Below, in pieces: positions 18,759-26,515 of a stretch of DNA of 64,000 nucleotides. The notes under the pieces were generated by a model that saw nothing but the letters and a program-made list of their open reading frames with translations, was not told the DNA's origin and did no database searches. The number at the start of each line of letters is the position of its first letter. The stretch's first letter is position 1. The stretch lies in contig NZ_FO538765.1 of the NCBI RefSeq assembly GCF_000968135.1, forward strand, positions 1,503,819-1,567,818, written 5' to 3'. This DNA comes from Magnetospira sp. QH-2 (lineage in GTDB: Bacteria; Pseudomonadota; Alphaproteobacteria; Rhodospirillales; Magnetospiraceae). The position numbers were made by a program, and so were the translations under genes.

Positions 18759-19524
18759 ACGGCAACATATTCTGATCCTGGCGCCGCACCCGGACGACGA
18801 GGTGGTCATGTGCGCCGCCGCCGTGGGCCGGGCGCGGGAAGCCGGAGCGGCGCTTTCGGTCTTCTACCTGACCACCGGGGTTCCGGCACGCAAGCAGCTT
18901 TGGCCCTGGGACCGGGGCAGTCACGGGGACCGGGTGGCACGCCGCCGCGACGAGGCCCGTCGGGCCGCCGGGTTGCTGGGCGTCACCATTGCCGCCGAGA
19001 GCGACGTGCCGACCCGGGGCCTGCGCAACAGTCTCATGCAGGCGCGGGTGCGGCTGGCCCGCATGATCGAGGATCAGGGCATCACCCAGCTTTGGGTTCC
19101 GGCCTTCGAGGGCGGGCACCAGGACCACGATGCCGCCAATTGCCTGGCCGCCACTTTTGCCGACCGGCTGCTGGTGGTGGAGTACGCGGCCTACAACTTC
19201 CTCGGCGGACAGCCCCAATCCCAGACCTTCCCGGACCCGCGCGGCACCGAAGATCTGATGGTCCTGAGCGATGTGGAGCAGGTGGTGAAAAAGCAACTGT
19301 TGTCGCTTTATGCTTCCGAAGCGGGAAATCTGGACTATGTGGGCCTGGACCGGGAATGCCGCCGGCCCTTGGCGCAGCATGATTATGGTCGCCCGCCCCA
19401 TGCCGGAACCTTGTGGTACGCCCGCCATCAGTGGGTCCCATTTCCTCATCCGCGAGTCGATGGCACCAAGCCCGAGCAGATCTATCGGGATCTGGCGGTA
19501 TTTCTGGCCGGGCATCGCAAATGA
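18748..19524 (+). CDS. PIG-L (LmbE) family N-acetylglucosamine-type deacetylase
   Basis: A 258-residue zinc deacetylase of the LmbE/MshB family. The metal motif is at the N-terminus (ILILAPHPDDEVVMCAAAV, His and Asp-Asp-Glu), and the second histidine motif is GGHQDHDAANCLAA. Known members remove acetyl groups from GlcNAc linked to a lipid or inositol. The start is GTG at 18748, inside the end of the GT4 gene (11-bp overlap), so the two proteins are probably made together. It ends overlapping hpnN (4 bp). HpnK, the usual hopanoid deacetylase, belongs to the unrelated YdjC fold and is absent here. Confidence 0.87.
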   Translation: MDLERQHILILAPHPDDEVVMCAAAVGRAREAGAALSVFYLTTGVPARKQLWPWDRGSHGDRVARRRDEARRAAGLLGVTIAAESDVPTRGLRNSLMQARVRLARMIEDQGITQLWVPAFEGGHQDHDAANCLAATFADRLLVVEYAAYNFLGGQPQSQTFPDPRGTEDLMVLSDVEQVVKKQLLSLYASEAGNLDYVGLDRECRRPLAQHDYGRPPHAGTLWYARHQWVPFPHPRVDGTKPEQIYRDLAVFLAGHRK

Positions 19525-22037
19525 TCGATCCGTCGGGAGATTTCTGGGGGCGCTGGGTCGTCGCCGTGAGCCGCCATGCCCGGCTGGTGGTGCTGGCCTG
19601 CCTGCTATTGACCATTGGCGCGGCGGCGCATGTGGTCGAGAGTTTCGATATCAGCACCGATAATACGGACATGCTGTCGCCGGATCTGCCGTTCCGCCAG
19701 CGCATGATCGAGACCAAACGGCTGTTTCCCAATTCGGGAGATACCTTGCTGGTGGTGGTGGAAGCCGACAACGCCGACCGGGTGGCCGATGGCACAACCG
19801 ACCTGGTGGCTCGTATGAACGCCCGCCCGGACCTGTTCCGCGACGTGTTCGAGCCGGGCAGCGATCCTTTTTTCCGCCGCAACGGACTGCTGTACCTGGA
19901 AACTCAAGAGCTCGAAGATCTCGGTGCCCGGCTCGCCGCAGCGCAACCGTTTTTGGGGACCCTGTGGCGGGACCCCTCCCTGGCCGCCTTGCTGGGCTTG
20001 CTGGATCAGGCCTTGGCGGCAGAAAATGTGCCTTTGGACCTGGCGCCGGTACTGAATGCCATTGCCATGGTGGCGGAAGATCAGGTCGCCGGGGGGCAGG
20101 CAAGTCTCTCATGGACCGATTTGATGGGCGGCGGTGGCCCGGGCAACGGCGACAAGCGGCGCATGATCCTTGCCCGTCCGCAACTGGACTATGGCTCCCT
20201 GGCACCCGCCGGACCGCCCATGCGGTTTGTACGCGAGGCGGGCAAGGCGTTGGACCTGGAGGTGCATTTGACCGGTAGCGTCGCCCTGGATCACGAGGAA
20301 CTGGGCAGCGTCGAGGAAGGCATGGGCTGGGCGGGCATCGTGTCATTGGTTCTCGTGCTGGTGTTGCTCGGCGGGGCCTTGAAATCGGCACGGCTGGTGT
20401 CGGCCTTGCTGATCACCTTGGTGGCCGGGCTGATCTGGACCGCTTCCTTTGCCTTTCTGGCGGTAGGGCAATTGAACCTCATCTCGGTGGCGTTCGCGGT
20501 GCTGTTCATTGGCTTGTCTGTGGATTTCGGCATCCATTTCAGTTTGCGGTTCTTGGAGGCCTTCAGGGGCGATGTCTCCGAGGCCCTGAATGCCGCCGCC
20601 CGCGCCACCGGCGGGCCGCTGGCCCTGTGTGCCATCGCCGCCGCCATCGCCTTTTATGCCTTTCTGCCCACCGACTATGTCGGCTTGGCGCAATTGGGAT
20701 TGATCGCGGGAAGCGGCATGTTCATCGCCCTGTTCGCCAATCTCACCTTGCTGCCCGCCTTGATGACGCTGATGCCGGTGAAAGCCGCGCGCTCCGCAGG
20801 TCCGTCCTTGCTGGCCCGCACGCCCAAAGCCCGATGGGTGGTCGTCGGCGCGGTTCTGTTGGCGTTTGTCGCGGCTCCCCTGGCGGCCAAAGTGCAGTTC
20901 GATTTCGATCCATTGCACTTGAAAGACCCCGCCACCGATTCCGTTGCCACCCTTGAACGGTTGATGGCGGAAGGCGAAATCAATCCCTATCGCTTGACCA
21001 TCTTGCAACCTGATCTGGAAAGCGCCACCGCCTTGGCCGAGACTTTGCGCGGCGTTGAAGGCCTAGGGGAGGTGCGGACCCTGGCCGACTACCTGCCAAG
21101 GGATCAGGACGAAAAACTGGCCCTCATCGATGGTTTGGTCTGGACCATTGGGCCGTCGTTGACCGGCGAACGCGCGGTTTCCTCCGATGACCAAACCCTG
21201 GTCAGGGCTCGCGATCCTTTGATCACCCGCCTGAAAAATCATCAAGGAGAGGCCGAAACCCGCTTGGCCCAGGCCCTCGATGCCTTGGGGCGCTCGTTGG
21301 AATCCTGGCGAGTCCTGGAACAACGGCTGCTGGCCGGTCTGGATGGGCGTTTGGAAAGCCTCAGGCAATCCTTGACCGCCGAACCGGTGACCTTGGAAGA
21401 CTTGCCAACGGCCCTCATCCAGCGCGAACGAGCCATCGATGGCCAGGTCCGGGTGCAGGTTTCCCTGCCCCCCGGACCCACCGACCGGGAGACCTTGCGC
21501 GCCTTCGTCGAGCGGGTCCGTGCCCTGGCGCCAAATGCAACGGGCACGCCGGTGACCATCATCGAGGCGGGCAACGCGGTGATCGGATCTTTTCAAATGG
21601 CCGGACTATTGACCGTGGCAGGCGTGGCGGTGTTGTTGTGGCTGGTGCTGCGGCGAGCCAGGGACCTGTTGCTGGTCGCAGTACCGTTGCTGTTGGCGGC
21701 CGAACTCACCGCGGCGGGATCGGTCCTGTTCGATCTGCCGTTCAATTTTGCCAATGTCATTGTCTTGCCGTTGCTGATCGGTCTCGGGGTGGCCAGTGGT
21801 ATTCATTTGGTGACCCGGGCCCGCGAACGGGCCGCCGGTGTCGCCATGATGGCCACCAGCACGCCGCGTGCGGTCCTGTTCAGCGCCCTGACCACCATCG
21901 GCTCGTTCGGCTCCATTGCCTTGTCCAGCCATCCGGGCACGGCCAGCATGGGCCTGTTGCTGACCTTGGCCATTGCCTTGACCCTGGCCTGCACCATGAC
22001 GGTGTTGCCTGCCATGTTATCGCTTATTGAGGAATGA
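19521..22037 (+). CDS. hpnN: Hopanoid RND transporter HpnN
   Basis: An 838-residue inner-membrane protein of the RND/MmpL type, in the family required in other bacteria to move hopanoids to the outer membrane. It has an N-terminal membrane helix (RLVVLACLLLTIGAAAHVV), a first periplasmic domain (about residues 50-270), a block of five membrane segments (about 275-430) with LFIGLSVDFGIHFSLRFLEA, a second periplasmic domain, and a second membrane block with VIVLPLLIGLGVASGIHL. The duplicated halves give the expected 12-helix plan. ATG at 19521 overlaps the deacetylase stop. The 3' end overlaps hpnM on the other strand by 14 bp. Confidence 0.92.
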   Translation: MIDPSGDFWGRWVVAVSRHARLVVLACLLLTIGAAAHVVESFDISTDNTDMLSPDLPFRQRMIETKRLFPNSGDTLLVVVEADNADRVADGTTDLVARMNARPDLFRDVFEPGSDPFFRRNGLLYLETQELEDLGARLAAAQPFLGTLWRDPSLAALLGLLDQALAAENVPLDLAPVLNAIAMVAEDQVAGGQASLSWTDLMGGGGPGNGDKRRMILARPQLDYGSLAPAGPPMRFVREAGKALDLEVHLTGSVALDHEELGSVEEGMGWAGIVSLVLVLVLLGGALKSARLVSALLITLVAGLIWTASFAFLAVGQLNLISVAFAVLFIGLSVDFGIHFSLRFLEAFRGDVSEALNAAARATGGPLALCAIAAAIAFYAFLPTDYVGLAQLGLIAGSGMFIALFANLTLLPALMTLMPVKAARSAGPSLLARTPKARWVVVGAVLLAFVAAPLAAKVQFDFDPLHLKDPATDSVATLERLMAEGEINPYRLTILQPDLESATALAETLRGVEGLGEVRTLADYLPRDQDEKLALIDGLVWTIGPSLTGERAVSSDDQTLVRARDPLITRLKNHQGEAETRLAQALDALGRSLESWRVLEQRLLAGLDGRLESLRQSLTAEPVTLEDLPTALIQRERAIDGQVRVQVSLPPGPTDRETLRAFVERVRALAPNATGTPVTIIEAGNAVIGSFQMAGLLTVAGVAVLLWLVLRRARDLLLVAVPLLLAAELTAAGSVLFDLPFNFANVIVLPLLIGLGVASGIHLVTRARERAAGVAMMATSTPRAVLFSALTTIGSFGSIALSSHPGTASMGLLLTLAIALTLACTMTVLPAMLSLIEE

Positions 22038-22626
22038 GCAGAGTATCGGCTTTGTCGGTCAGCACTTTGACCAATGCATCGGCGCCACCTTGCTTCAATA
22101 CCGCTGCGTATTCGGACCGGTGAACCGCCAACTGGCTGACGCCCTTTTCCAGTATCACGTTGGCAATGCGCCATCCGCTATTGGTGTGGTGCATCACATA
22201 GGCTATGTCCGTGCGCCCGCCATCGGGGCTGACAATGCGGGTATCCACGATCCGGGTGCCCTTGGGGCCGTCGCGGGTTTCCACCGTTTCGAATTTCTCG
22301 CCGCTGTAGCCGTTGAAATGATGGGCATAGGTGGCCGTGCTCATGCGCCCGAAGGCCTCGGTGAGAGCCTGCTTTTGCGCGGCGCTTGTCTGGGACCAGT
22401 GGCTGCCCACCGCGATGCGCACCATGAATGGAAAGTCGTAAGCGGCCCCGACGGCAGGGACCAATCGGTCGTAGCGCTCGGTGACGTCCTCGGCAAAGGC
22501 ATTTTCCATGGCTTCCAGAAGCTGTTCATGGAAATGGCCGATGGTCTGATCCGGTGTCGCGTTTTCGGCCTGGGTGGTCGGTGCCAGGAGCATCAGCGCG
22601 ACAATGACGGAGAGTATACGGAACAT
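22024..22626 (-). CDS. hpnM: Periplasmic MlaC-like lipid carrier HpnM (copy 1)
   Basis: A 200-residue exported protein of the MlaC/Ttg2D family. A signal peptide is evident (MFRILSVIVALMLLAPTTQAEN), followed by the family core (FPFMVRIAVGSHWSQTSAAQKQALTEAF, YSGEKFETVE, WRIANVILE, GVSQLAVHRSEYAAVL). MlaC-type proteins carry lipids across the periplasm, and the hopanoid branch is named HpnM. ATG at 22626 was chosen for the signal peptide. It lies 58 bp downstream of a second copy in the same orientation. Confidence 0.9.
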   Translation of the reverse strand: MFRILSVIVALMLLAPTTQAENATPDQTIGHFHEQLLEAMENAFAEDVTERYDRLVPAVGAAYDFPFMVRIAVGSHWSQTSAAQKQALTEAFGRMSTATYAHHFNGYSGEKFETVETRDGPKGTRIVDTRIVSPDGGRTDIAYVMHHTNSGWRIANVILEKGVSQLAVHRSEYAAVLKQGGADALVKVLTDKADTLLIPQ

Positions 22627-22684
22627 GGTCTGGCAATCCTTGAGGGCAATAGAGAGAATGCAATGCTGTCGTTGTGAGTGACGT

Positions 22685-23302
22685 CTATTGACCCAGGAGT
22701 TTCGTCGCCTTGTTCTCAAGCAGCGTGATCAGGCCATTAATGCCGTCTTTTTCCAGGGTCCGGTGATACTCGGAGCGGCGAACGGAAAGCTCACTGATTT
22801 TACCATCGACCACCACGTCGACCATTCGCCAGCCATCCGGAAAACTCTTGACCACATAAGAGATCCGGTGATCGTCTCCTGTCGGTGATTCAAGGACCGT
22901 ATCCACCAAGATGGTGCCGCCGGGGCCATTCTTTTCGCCGGAAATGCGGAAAGTCTCGTTGGAATAGCCATCGAACAATGTGGCGACCGTGGCGGCGCTC
23001 ATCTTGTGGAAGGCGGCGACCAGGCGGCGGCGTTGATCGCCAGACGCTTGGGACCAATGATCGCCAGTCGCCACCTGGATCATCAATGGCAAGTGATAGG
23101 CCTCGGCCAATGCCGGAGCGAGCTTGTCGAACCGCTCCCGAACGTCCAAAGTATGGGATTCCCGCATCACGTCGAGCAAAGTGGCCTGAAAGATCGAAAC
23201 GGTCTGCCTCGGATCGGCCCCCGCCGCATGGGTGGACGGCGAAGGAAGGGTAGTGGAGGCCACAATCAGCAGGATACCGAGAAAGTCTTTGATTCGTAGC
23301 AT
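22685..23302 (-). CDS. Periplasmic MlaC-like lipid carrier HpnM (copy 2)
   Basis: A 205-residue paralogue of the neighbouring HpnM. It has a signal peptide (MLRIKDFLGILLIVASTTLPSPSTHAAG) and the same motif series in order: LPLMIQVATGDHWSQASGDQRRRLVAAF, YSNETFRISG, WRMVDVVVDGKISELSVRRSEYHRTL. The two proteins are clearly homologous along their whole length but well diverged, which points to an old tandem duplication and possibly different cargo. It is first in its transcript and divergent from mlaA across 260 bp (23303-23562). Confidence 0.88.
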   Translation of the reverse strand: MLRIKDFLGILLIVASTTLPSPSTHAAGADPRQTVSIFQATLLDVMRESHTLDVRERFDKLAPALAEAYHLPLMIQVATGDHWSQASGDQRRRLVAAFHKMSAATVATLFDGYSNETFRISGEKNGPGGTILVDTVLESPTGDDHRISYVVKSFPDGWRMVDVVVDGKISELSVRRSEYHRTLEKDGINGLITLLENKATKLLGQ

Positions 23303-23562
23303 TGACGGTGATCCTTTGAGTGGTTTTTGGGGGCGGTGGCGGCGAGAGAAGGCTGGCGCAATCAAGGTCCGCCGTCAACTGGTGCCATAAATGCAACAAG
23401 AGGAGTGTCCTCTGTGCAACGCCTGTCCGGCGAATGGGCCTTCCAAGGTGGTTCCCCCTTGCCTCCATAGTGGGTTTCACTTACTAAAGTATTGTAAACA
23501 AGAAGTGCACAGATTCTGTGTGTTCTTATAAGTGTTTGGAACAAAAGAAAATCGGAGTTTCC

Positions 23563-24429
23563 ATGAGCCTGCGCGGACGAATCAGCAAATTGACTGTCAC
23601 AGGAATCGTGGCGCTGACTCTTCTTTTCCAAGGTGTGGTTCCGAGCTTGGCAGCCGAACCGGCGTCGGCTGTGGTGCCGCAAATGGCCATGGTCGAGGAT
23701 TCCGGAGAGCCCTGGGACCCCTTGGAGCCGTTTAACCGGACCATGTTCGGGATCAACGAGTACCTGATGCTCATGCTGGTGACCCCATTCGCGGCGCCCT
23801 ATCGGGGCGTGGCTCCCAAAGAGGTGCAGGAAGCCGTCGGGAACTTCTTTGACAACCTGCGTGAACCGGTGAATCTGGCCAATAATTTGCTTCAAGGCGA
23901 TTTGGATCAGGCTTGGGTGACTCTCATGCGCTTCATCATCAATTCCACCGTTGGTGTTGGTGGCTTGATGGACCAAGCGGTGGATATGGGTTTTGAAGGA
24001 CGCAAGGAAGACTTTGGTCAGACCTTGGCGGTCTGGGGCGTGCCGGAGACTTTTTATCTGGTGTTGCCTGGTTTGGGCCCGCTTTATCCGCGTGATGGCA
24101 TTGGTCGTTTTGCCGATGGCTATATGTCGCCTTGGCGCTACGTGGCTCCGGATGATTTCAATACGGCGACCATGGTCGGCGGGGGTGTGCGAGCCTATGC
24201 GGACGTCAAGCCGGAATTGGAGAAGGTGCAGAAAACATCGGTGGATTACTATGCCGCCATCCGCTCCATGTATACCCAGAAGCGCCGTGCCGAGGTGAAG
24301 AATGGCGAGGCCGACAGCATGCCCACCATTCCGGACTTCTCTTCCTATGACGGAGGCGAAGCGCCGGTTGCCGGTAATCCGCCGGTGAGCCAGGAACTGC
24401 TCGTGCCGCTGCTTGGCAACGACGGCTAA
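23563..24429 (+). CDS. mlaA: MlaA/VacJ-family outer-membrane lipid protein without lipobox
   Basis: A 288-residue MlaA homologue. The core matches the family: WDPLEPFNRTMFGINEYL, VGNFFDNLREPVNLANNLLQGD, RFIINSTVGVGGLMDQA, EDFGQTLAVWGVPETFYLVLPGLGPLYPRDGIG and SVDYYAAIRSMY. In MlaA these segments form the outer-membrane ring that works with MlaC. Here the protein has a signal peptide ending LAAEPA with no cysteine anywhere, so it is not a lipoprotein as MlaA usually is. ATG at 23563 follows CGGAG. Position next to two HpnM genes suggests it receives lipids, perhaps hopanoids, from them. The C-terminal 40 residues are low complexity. Confidence 0.88.
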   Translation: MSLRGRISKLTVTGIVALTLLFQGVVPSLAAEPASAVVPQMAMVEDSGEPWDPLEPFNRTMFGINEYLMLMLVTPFAAPYRGVAPKEVQEAVGNFFDNLREPVNLANNLLQGDLDQAWVTLMRFIINSTVGVGGLMDQAVDMGFEGRKEDFGQTLAVWGVPETFYLVLPGLGPLYPRDGIGRFADGYMSPWRYVAPDDFNTATMVGGGVRAYADVKPELEKVQKTSVDYYAAIRSMYTQKRRAEVKNGEADSMPTIPDFSSYDGGEAPVAGNPPVSQELLVPLLGNDG

Positions 24430-24857
24430 TCCATACCGTTCACATGCGAGCAAGACGTGACGCGTAAGTCCGTTGGGGTTGCATAGAGACCCTTGACAAT
24501 GGTTGGGTATTGAGTCAATATACCAACTAAGTTCGGTGCCCTATTGGGGCCGAATGAATCGCTCGGCCGAAAGGCGGGTGCCATTGAATGTCATATTGCT
24601 TCCGAGGAGGATGTGACCATGAAGAAGACCTTCGAAAAACTCCCATAGCTCCGGGATCTCTTGGGCGCATTCGCGCTTGTACAAGGGAATTGGTGCGTCG
24701 GCCCCCCTGGGCTGACACCCTGGACTGATTCCATGCTGAGATACTCAGGCCATTACAAACACCGACCGATTCCCGCCTGAATTAGGGATTACGACTTTCA
24801 TCGTTCCATCCCGCCCAGAGATCAAACATACGACTTGAATAGAATTGAATCAGGAAC
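24430..24857. other. Non-coding, probably decayed region
   Basis: No gene of normal length can be supported in these 428 bp. It holds a promoter-like TTGACA with a dyad (24493-24527), and an inverted repeat GGCCGA (24548-24553) / TCGGCC (24563-24568). A strong ribosome binding site GAGGAGG lies before ATG 24619, which opens only nine codons (MKKTFEKLP) before TAG at 24646. Reading through that TAG gives a further 43 codons before the next stop. This looks like a small gene cut by a nonsense mutation or a leader peptide. The next element downstream is the rpoH-type pseudogene, so the whole stretch may be degrading. Confidence 0.45.
24493..24527 (+). promoter_or_regulatory. Candidate sigma-70 promoter with overlapping operator dyad
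   Basis: TTGACA at 24493-24498 is a perfect -35 box. CAATAT 17 bases further on is a fair -10 box. GTTGGGTATTGA (24502-24513) and TCAATATACCAAC (24515-24527) form an almost perfect inverted repeat that covers the spacer and -10, the usual place for a repressor operator. The small nine-codon frame at 24619 lies downstream. Confidence 0.35.
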
Positions 24858-25761
24858 ATGCAAACCTTACCCATCTGCAAGAATTAAAGACGCTTCAACC
24901 GATATCTTCCCGAAGCCTGGAAATTACCGATGCTTCAACCGCTATATTAATACATGCTCGAACCTCCCGATGACGACCACGGAAGACGAGTATGCCCTCC
25001 ATCGGCTGGTCACCAACCACCTGCACCTGGAGGCCAACCATCTCCATGGAAGACAAAGCGCACGGCCTGGCTGTCGCTGATCTGCGTGTCAAAACGATCG
25101 CTGGGCCTGATCAACGCTGATCTCATATTCGATCCGCTAACGGGGCTTCCATATGGCTCCGTATACCATCGATCCGGAACGGGGCTTCCGTCTGGCTACC
25201 TATGCCATGTGGTGGATCCGTGCCTCGGTAACGGAATACGTTCTGCATTCCTGGTCCTTGGTGCGCACGGGTACCCTGGCGGCACAGAAGAAGCTGTTTT
25301 TCAGCCTGCGCCGGATGAAGAACCAACTGGGCATTTTCGACAATGGCGAACTAACACCCGAGGCCGCGGCGGAGTTGTCCGAGGCCTTGAACGTGTCCGA
25401 GCGGGATGTGATCCACATGAACCGCCGCCTGTCCGCGCGGGACAGCTCGTTGAACGTACGTGTTGGCGAGGATGGCGATGCGGAATACCAAGATATTCTG
25501 CCCGACGAGGGCCCCACTCCGGAAACCCTGGTCGCTGATCAAGAGGAAAGCCAGACCCGCCATACATTGCTGCTTTCGGCCTTGGCCACTCTGCCCGATC
25601 GCGAGCGGCATATTCTTTCGGAGCGACGCCTGAGCGAGGAACCCGTGACCCTGGAAGAGCTGGGGAACCATTATGGCATCAGCCGCGAGCGGGTGCGTCA
25701 GTTGGAGAACCGGGCTTTCGACAAGCTGCAAAAGGCGATGTTGGAAGCCGCGCCCGCCTGA
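24858..25761 (+). pseudogene. rpoH-type (sigma-32) sigma factor, 5' half disrupted
   Basis: Remnants of every sigma-32 region can be read, but in shifting frames. Frame of 24858: FNRYLPEAWKLPMLQPLY, matching the usual NRYLxEIRKxPMLxxEEE start, with in-frame TAA at 24885 and 24948. Next frame, near 24988: DEYALHRLVTNHLHL, the LVTSHLRLV segment. Then HGLAVADL near 25061, and GLINADLIFDP near 25104, each in another frame. From 25171 on the frame stays open to 25761: DPERGFRLATYAMWWIRASVTEYV (region 2.4), region 3 and the region 4 helix-turn-helix (TLEELGNHYGISRERVRQLENRAFDKLQKAM). A 202-residue fragment could start at ATG 25153 but would lack the core-binding regions 2.1-2.2. It is probably a non-functional second rpoH. 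Confidence 0.85.
25131..25209 (+). repeat. Imperfect 39/40-bp tandem duplication in rpoH pseudogene
   Basis: Positions 25131-25170 and 25171-25209 are near copies: both begin GATCCG, continue (C)TAACGGGGCTTCC or GAACGGGGCTTCC, and end GGCTCCGTATACC or GGCTACCTATGCC. The second copy encodes the conserved DPERGFRLATYAM of the sigma factor. The first copy has one extra base and therefore breaks the frame. Confidence 0.7.
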
Positions 25762-25770
25762 CGGCACATC

Positions 25771-26496
25771 GTGATTGTCCTGTTCACCGACTTCGGCCTG
25801 ACCGGTCCCTATACGGGGCAGGTCAAGGCCGTTTTGGCGCGTCTGGCACCCGGGATCCCGGTGATTGATCTGTTTGCCGATGCTCCCACCTGCGACCCCC
25901 GTCGATCCGCCTATCTGCTGGCCGCCTATGCCGGGGAATTGCCTTTGGGCACGACCTTTGTCTGTGTGGTCGATCCGGGTGTCGGCGGTGCCCGAAAGCC
26001 GGTGATCCTGCGGGCCGAAGGGCGGACGTTTGTCGGTCCGGACAATGGGTTGATGGAAATTGTCGCGCGCCGGGCCGGAGCAGAGGCTGTTTGGTCAGAG
26101 ATTCTCTGGCGTCCTGAGTCCTTGTCTTGCTCCTTTCATGGCCGCGATCTGTTTGCGCCGGTGGCCGCATCCCTGGCCCTTGGCAAAAGCGTGAATACAA
26201 GAGACCAGATGCCGACCCCTTGCGATTCCTGGCCCGATGATCTTGCCGAAGTGATCTATGTGGATGTCTATGGCAATGCCATGACCGGTTTGCGGGGAGA
26301 GGCGCTCGCCGGCGGGGCGCGATTGTTGGTTTCCGGAAGGATACTGGATGGGGCCTATACTTTCTCGGACCTTCCGCCCGGAGGTGCATTCTGGTATGTA
26401 AATTCTAATGGGTTGGTGGAGATTGCCGTCAACCAGGGGCGTGCCGACCGGGAACTGGGGATTGCCGTCGGATCACAGATTGAAATATCGGGCTAG
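25771..26496 (+). CDS. SAM hydroxide adenosyltransferase (DUF62 family)
   Basis: A 241-residue member of the chlorinase/fluorinase superfamily in which water attacks SAM to give adenosine and methionine. Motifs seen: VLFTDFGLTGPYTGQVKAVL at the N-terminus, VVDPGVGGARKPVILRAEGRTFVGPDNGLM, FHGRDLFAPVAASLA (RD-H style residues of the hydrolase group) and IYVDVYGNAMTGLRG, with a small C-terminal barrel. The start is GTG at 25771, 9 bp after the pseudogene stop. Biological role is unclear; SAM homeostasis is the usual suggestion. It may be cotranscribed with the downstream MBL hydrolase (19 bp). Confidence 0.88.
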   Translation: MIVLFTDFGLTGPYTGQVKAVLARLAPGIPVIDLFADAPTCDPRRSAYLLAAYAGELPLGTTFVCVVDPGVGGARKPVILRAEGRTFVGPDNGLMEIVARRAGAEAVWSEILWRPESLSCSFHGRDLFAPVAASLALGKSVNTRDQMPTPCDSWPDDLAEVIYVDVYGNAMTGLRGEALAGGARLLVSGRILDGAYTFSDLPPGGAFWYVNSNGLVEIAVNQGRADRELGIAVGSQIEISG

Positions 26497-26515
26497 CACA
26501 TGAGGCCGAAATAGA

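Noticed and set aside
23362-24453. A long minus-strand open frame of 363 codons opposite mlaA
   Set aside because: It lies antisense to a clear MlaA gene with signal peptide and family motifs. Its translation is His- and Gln-rich with no family character.
24835-25080. An 81-codon open frame upstream of the sigma-factor fragment
   Set aside because: Only the part from about 24988 resembles protein, and it matches one sigma-32 segment. The rest is out-of-frame sequence of the same pseudogene.
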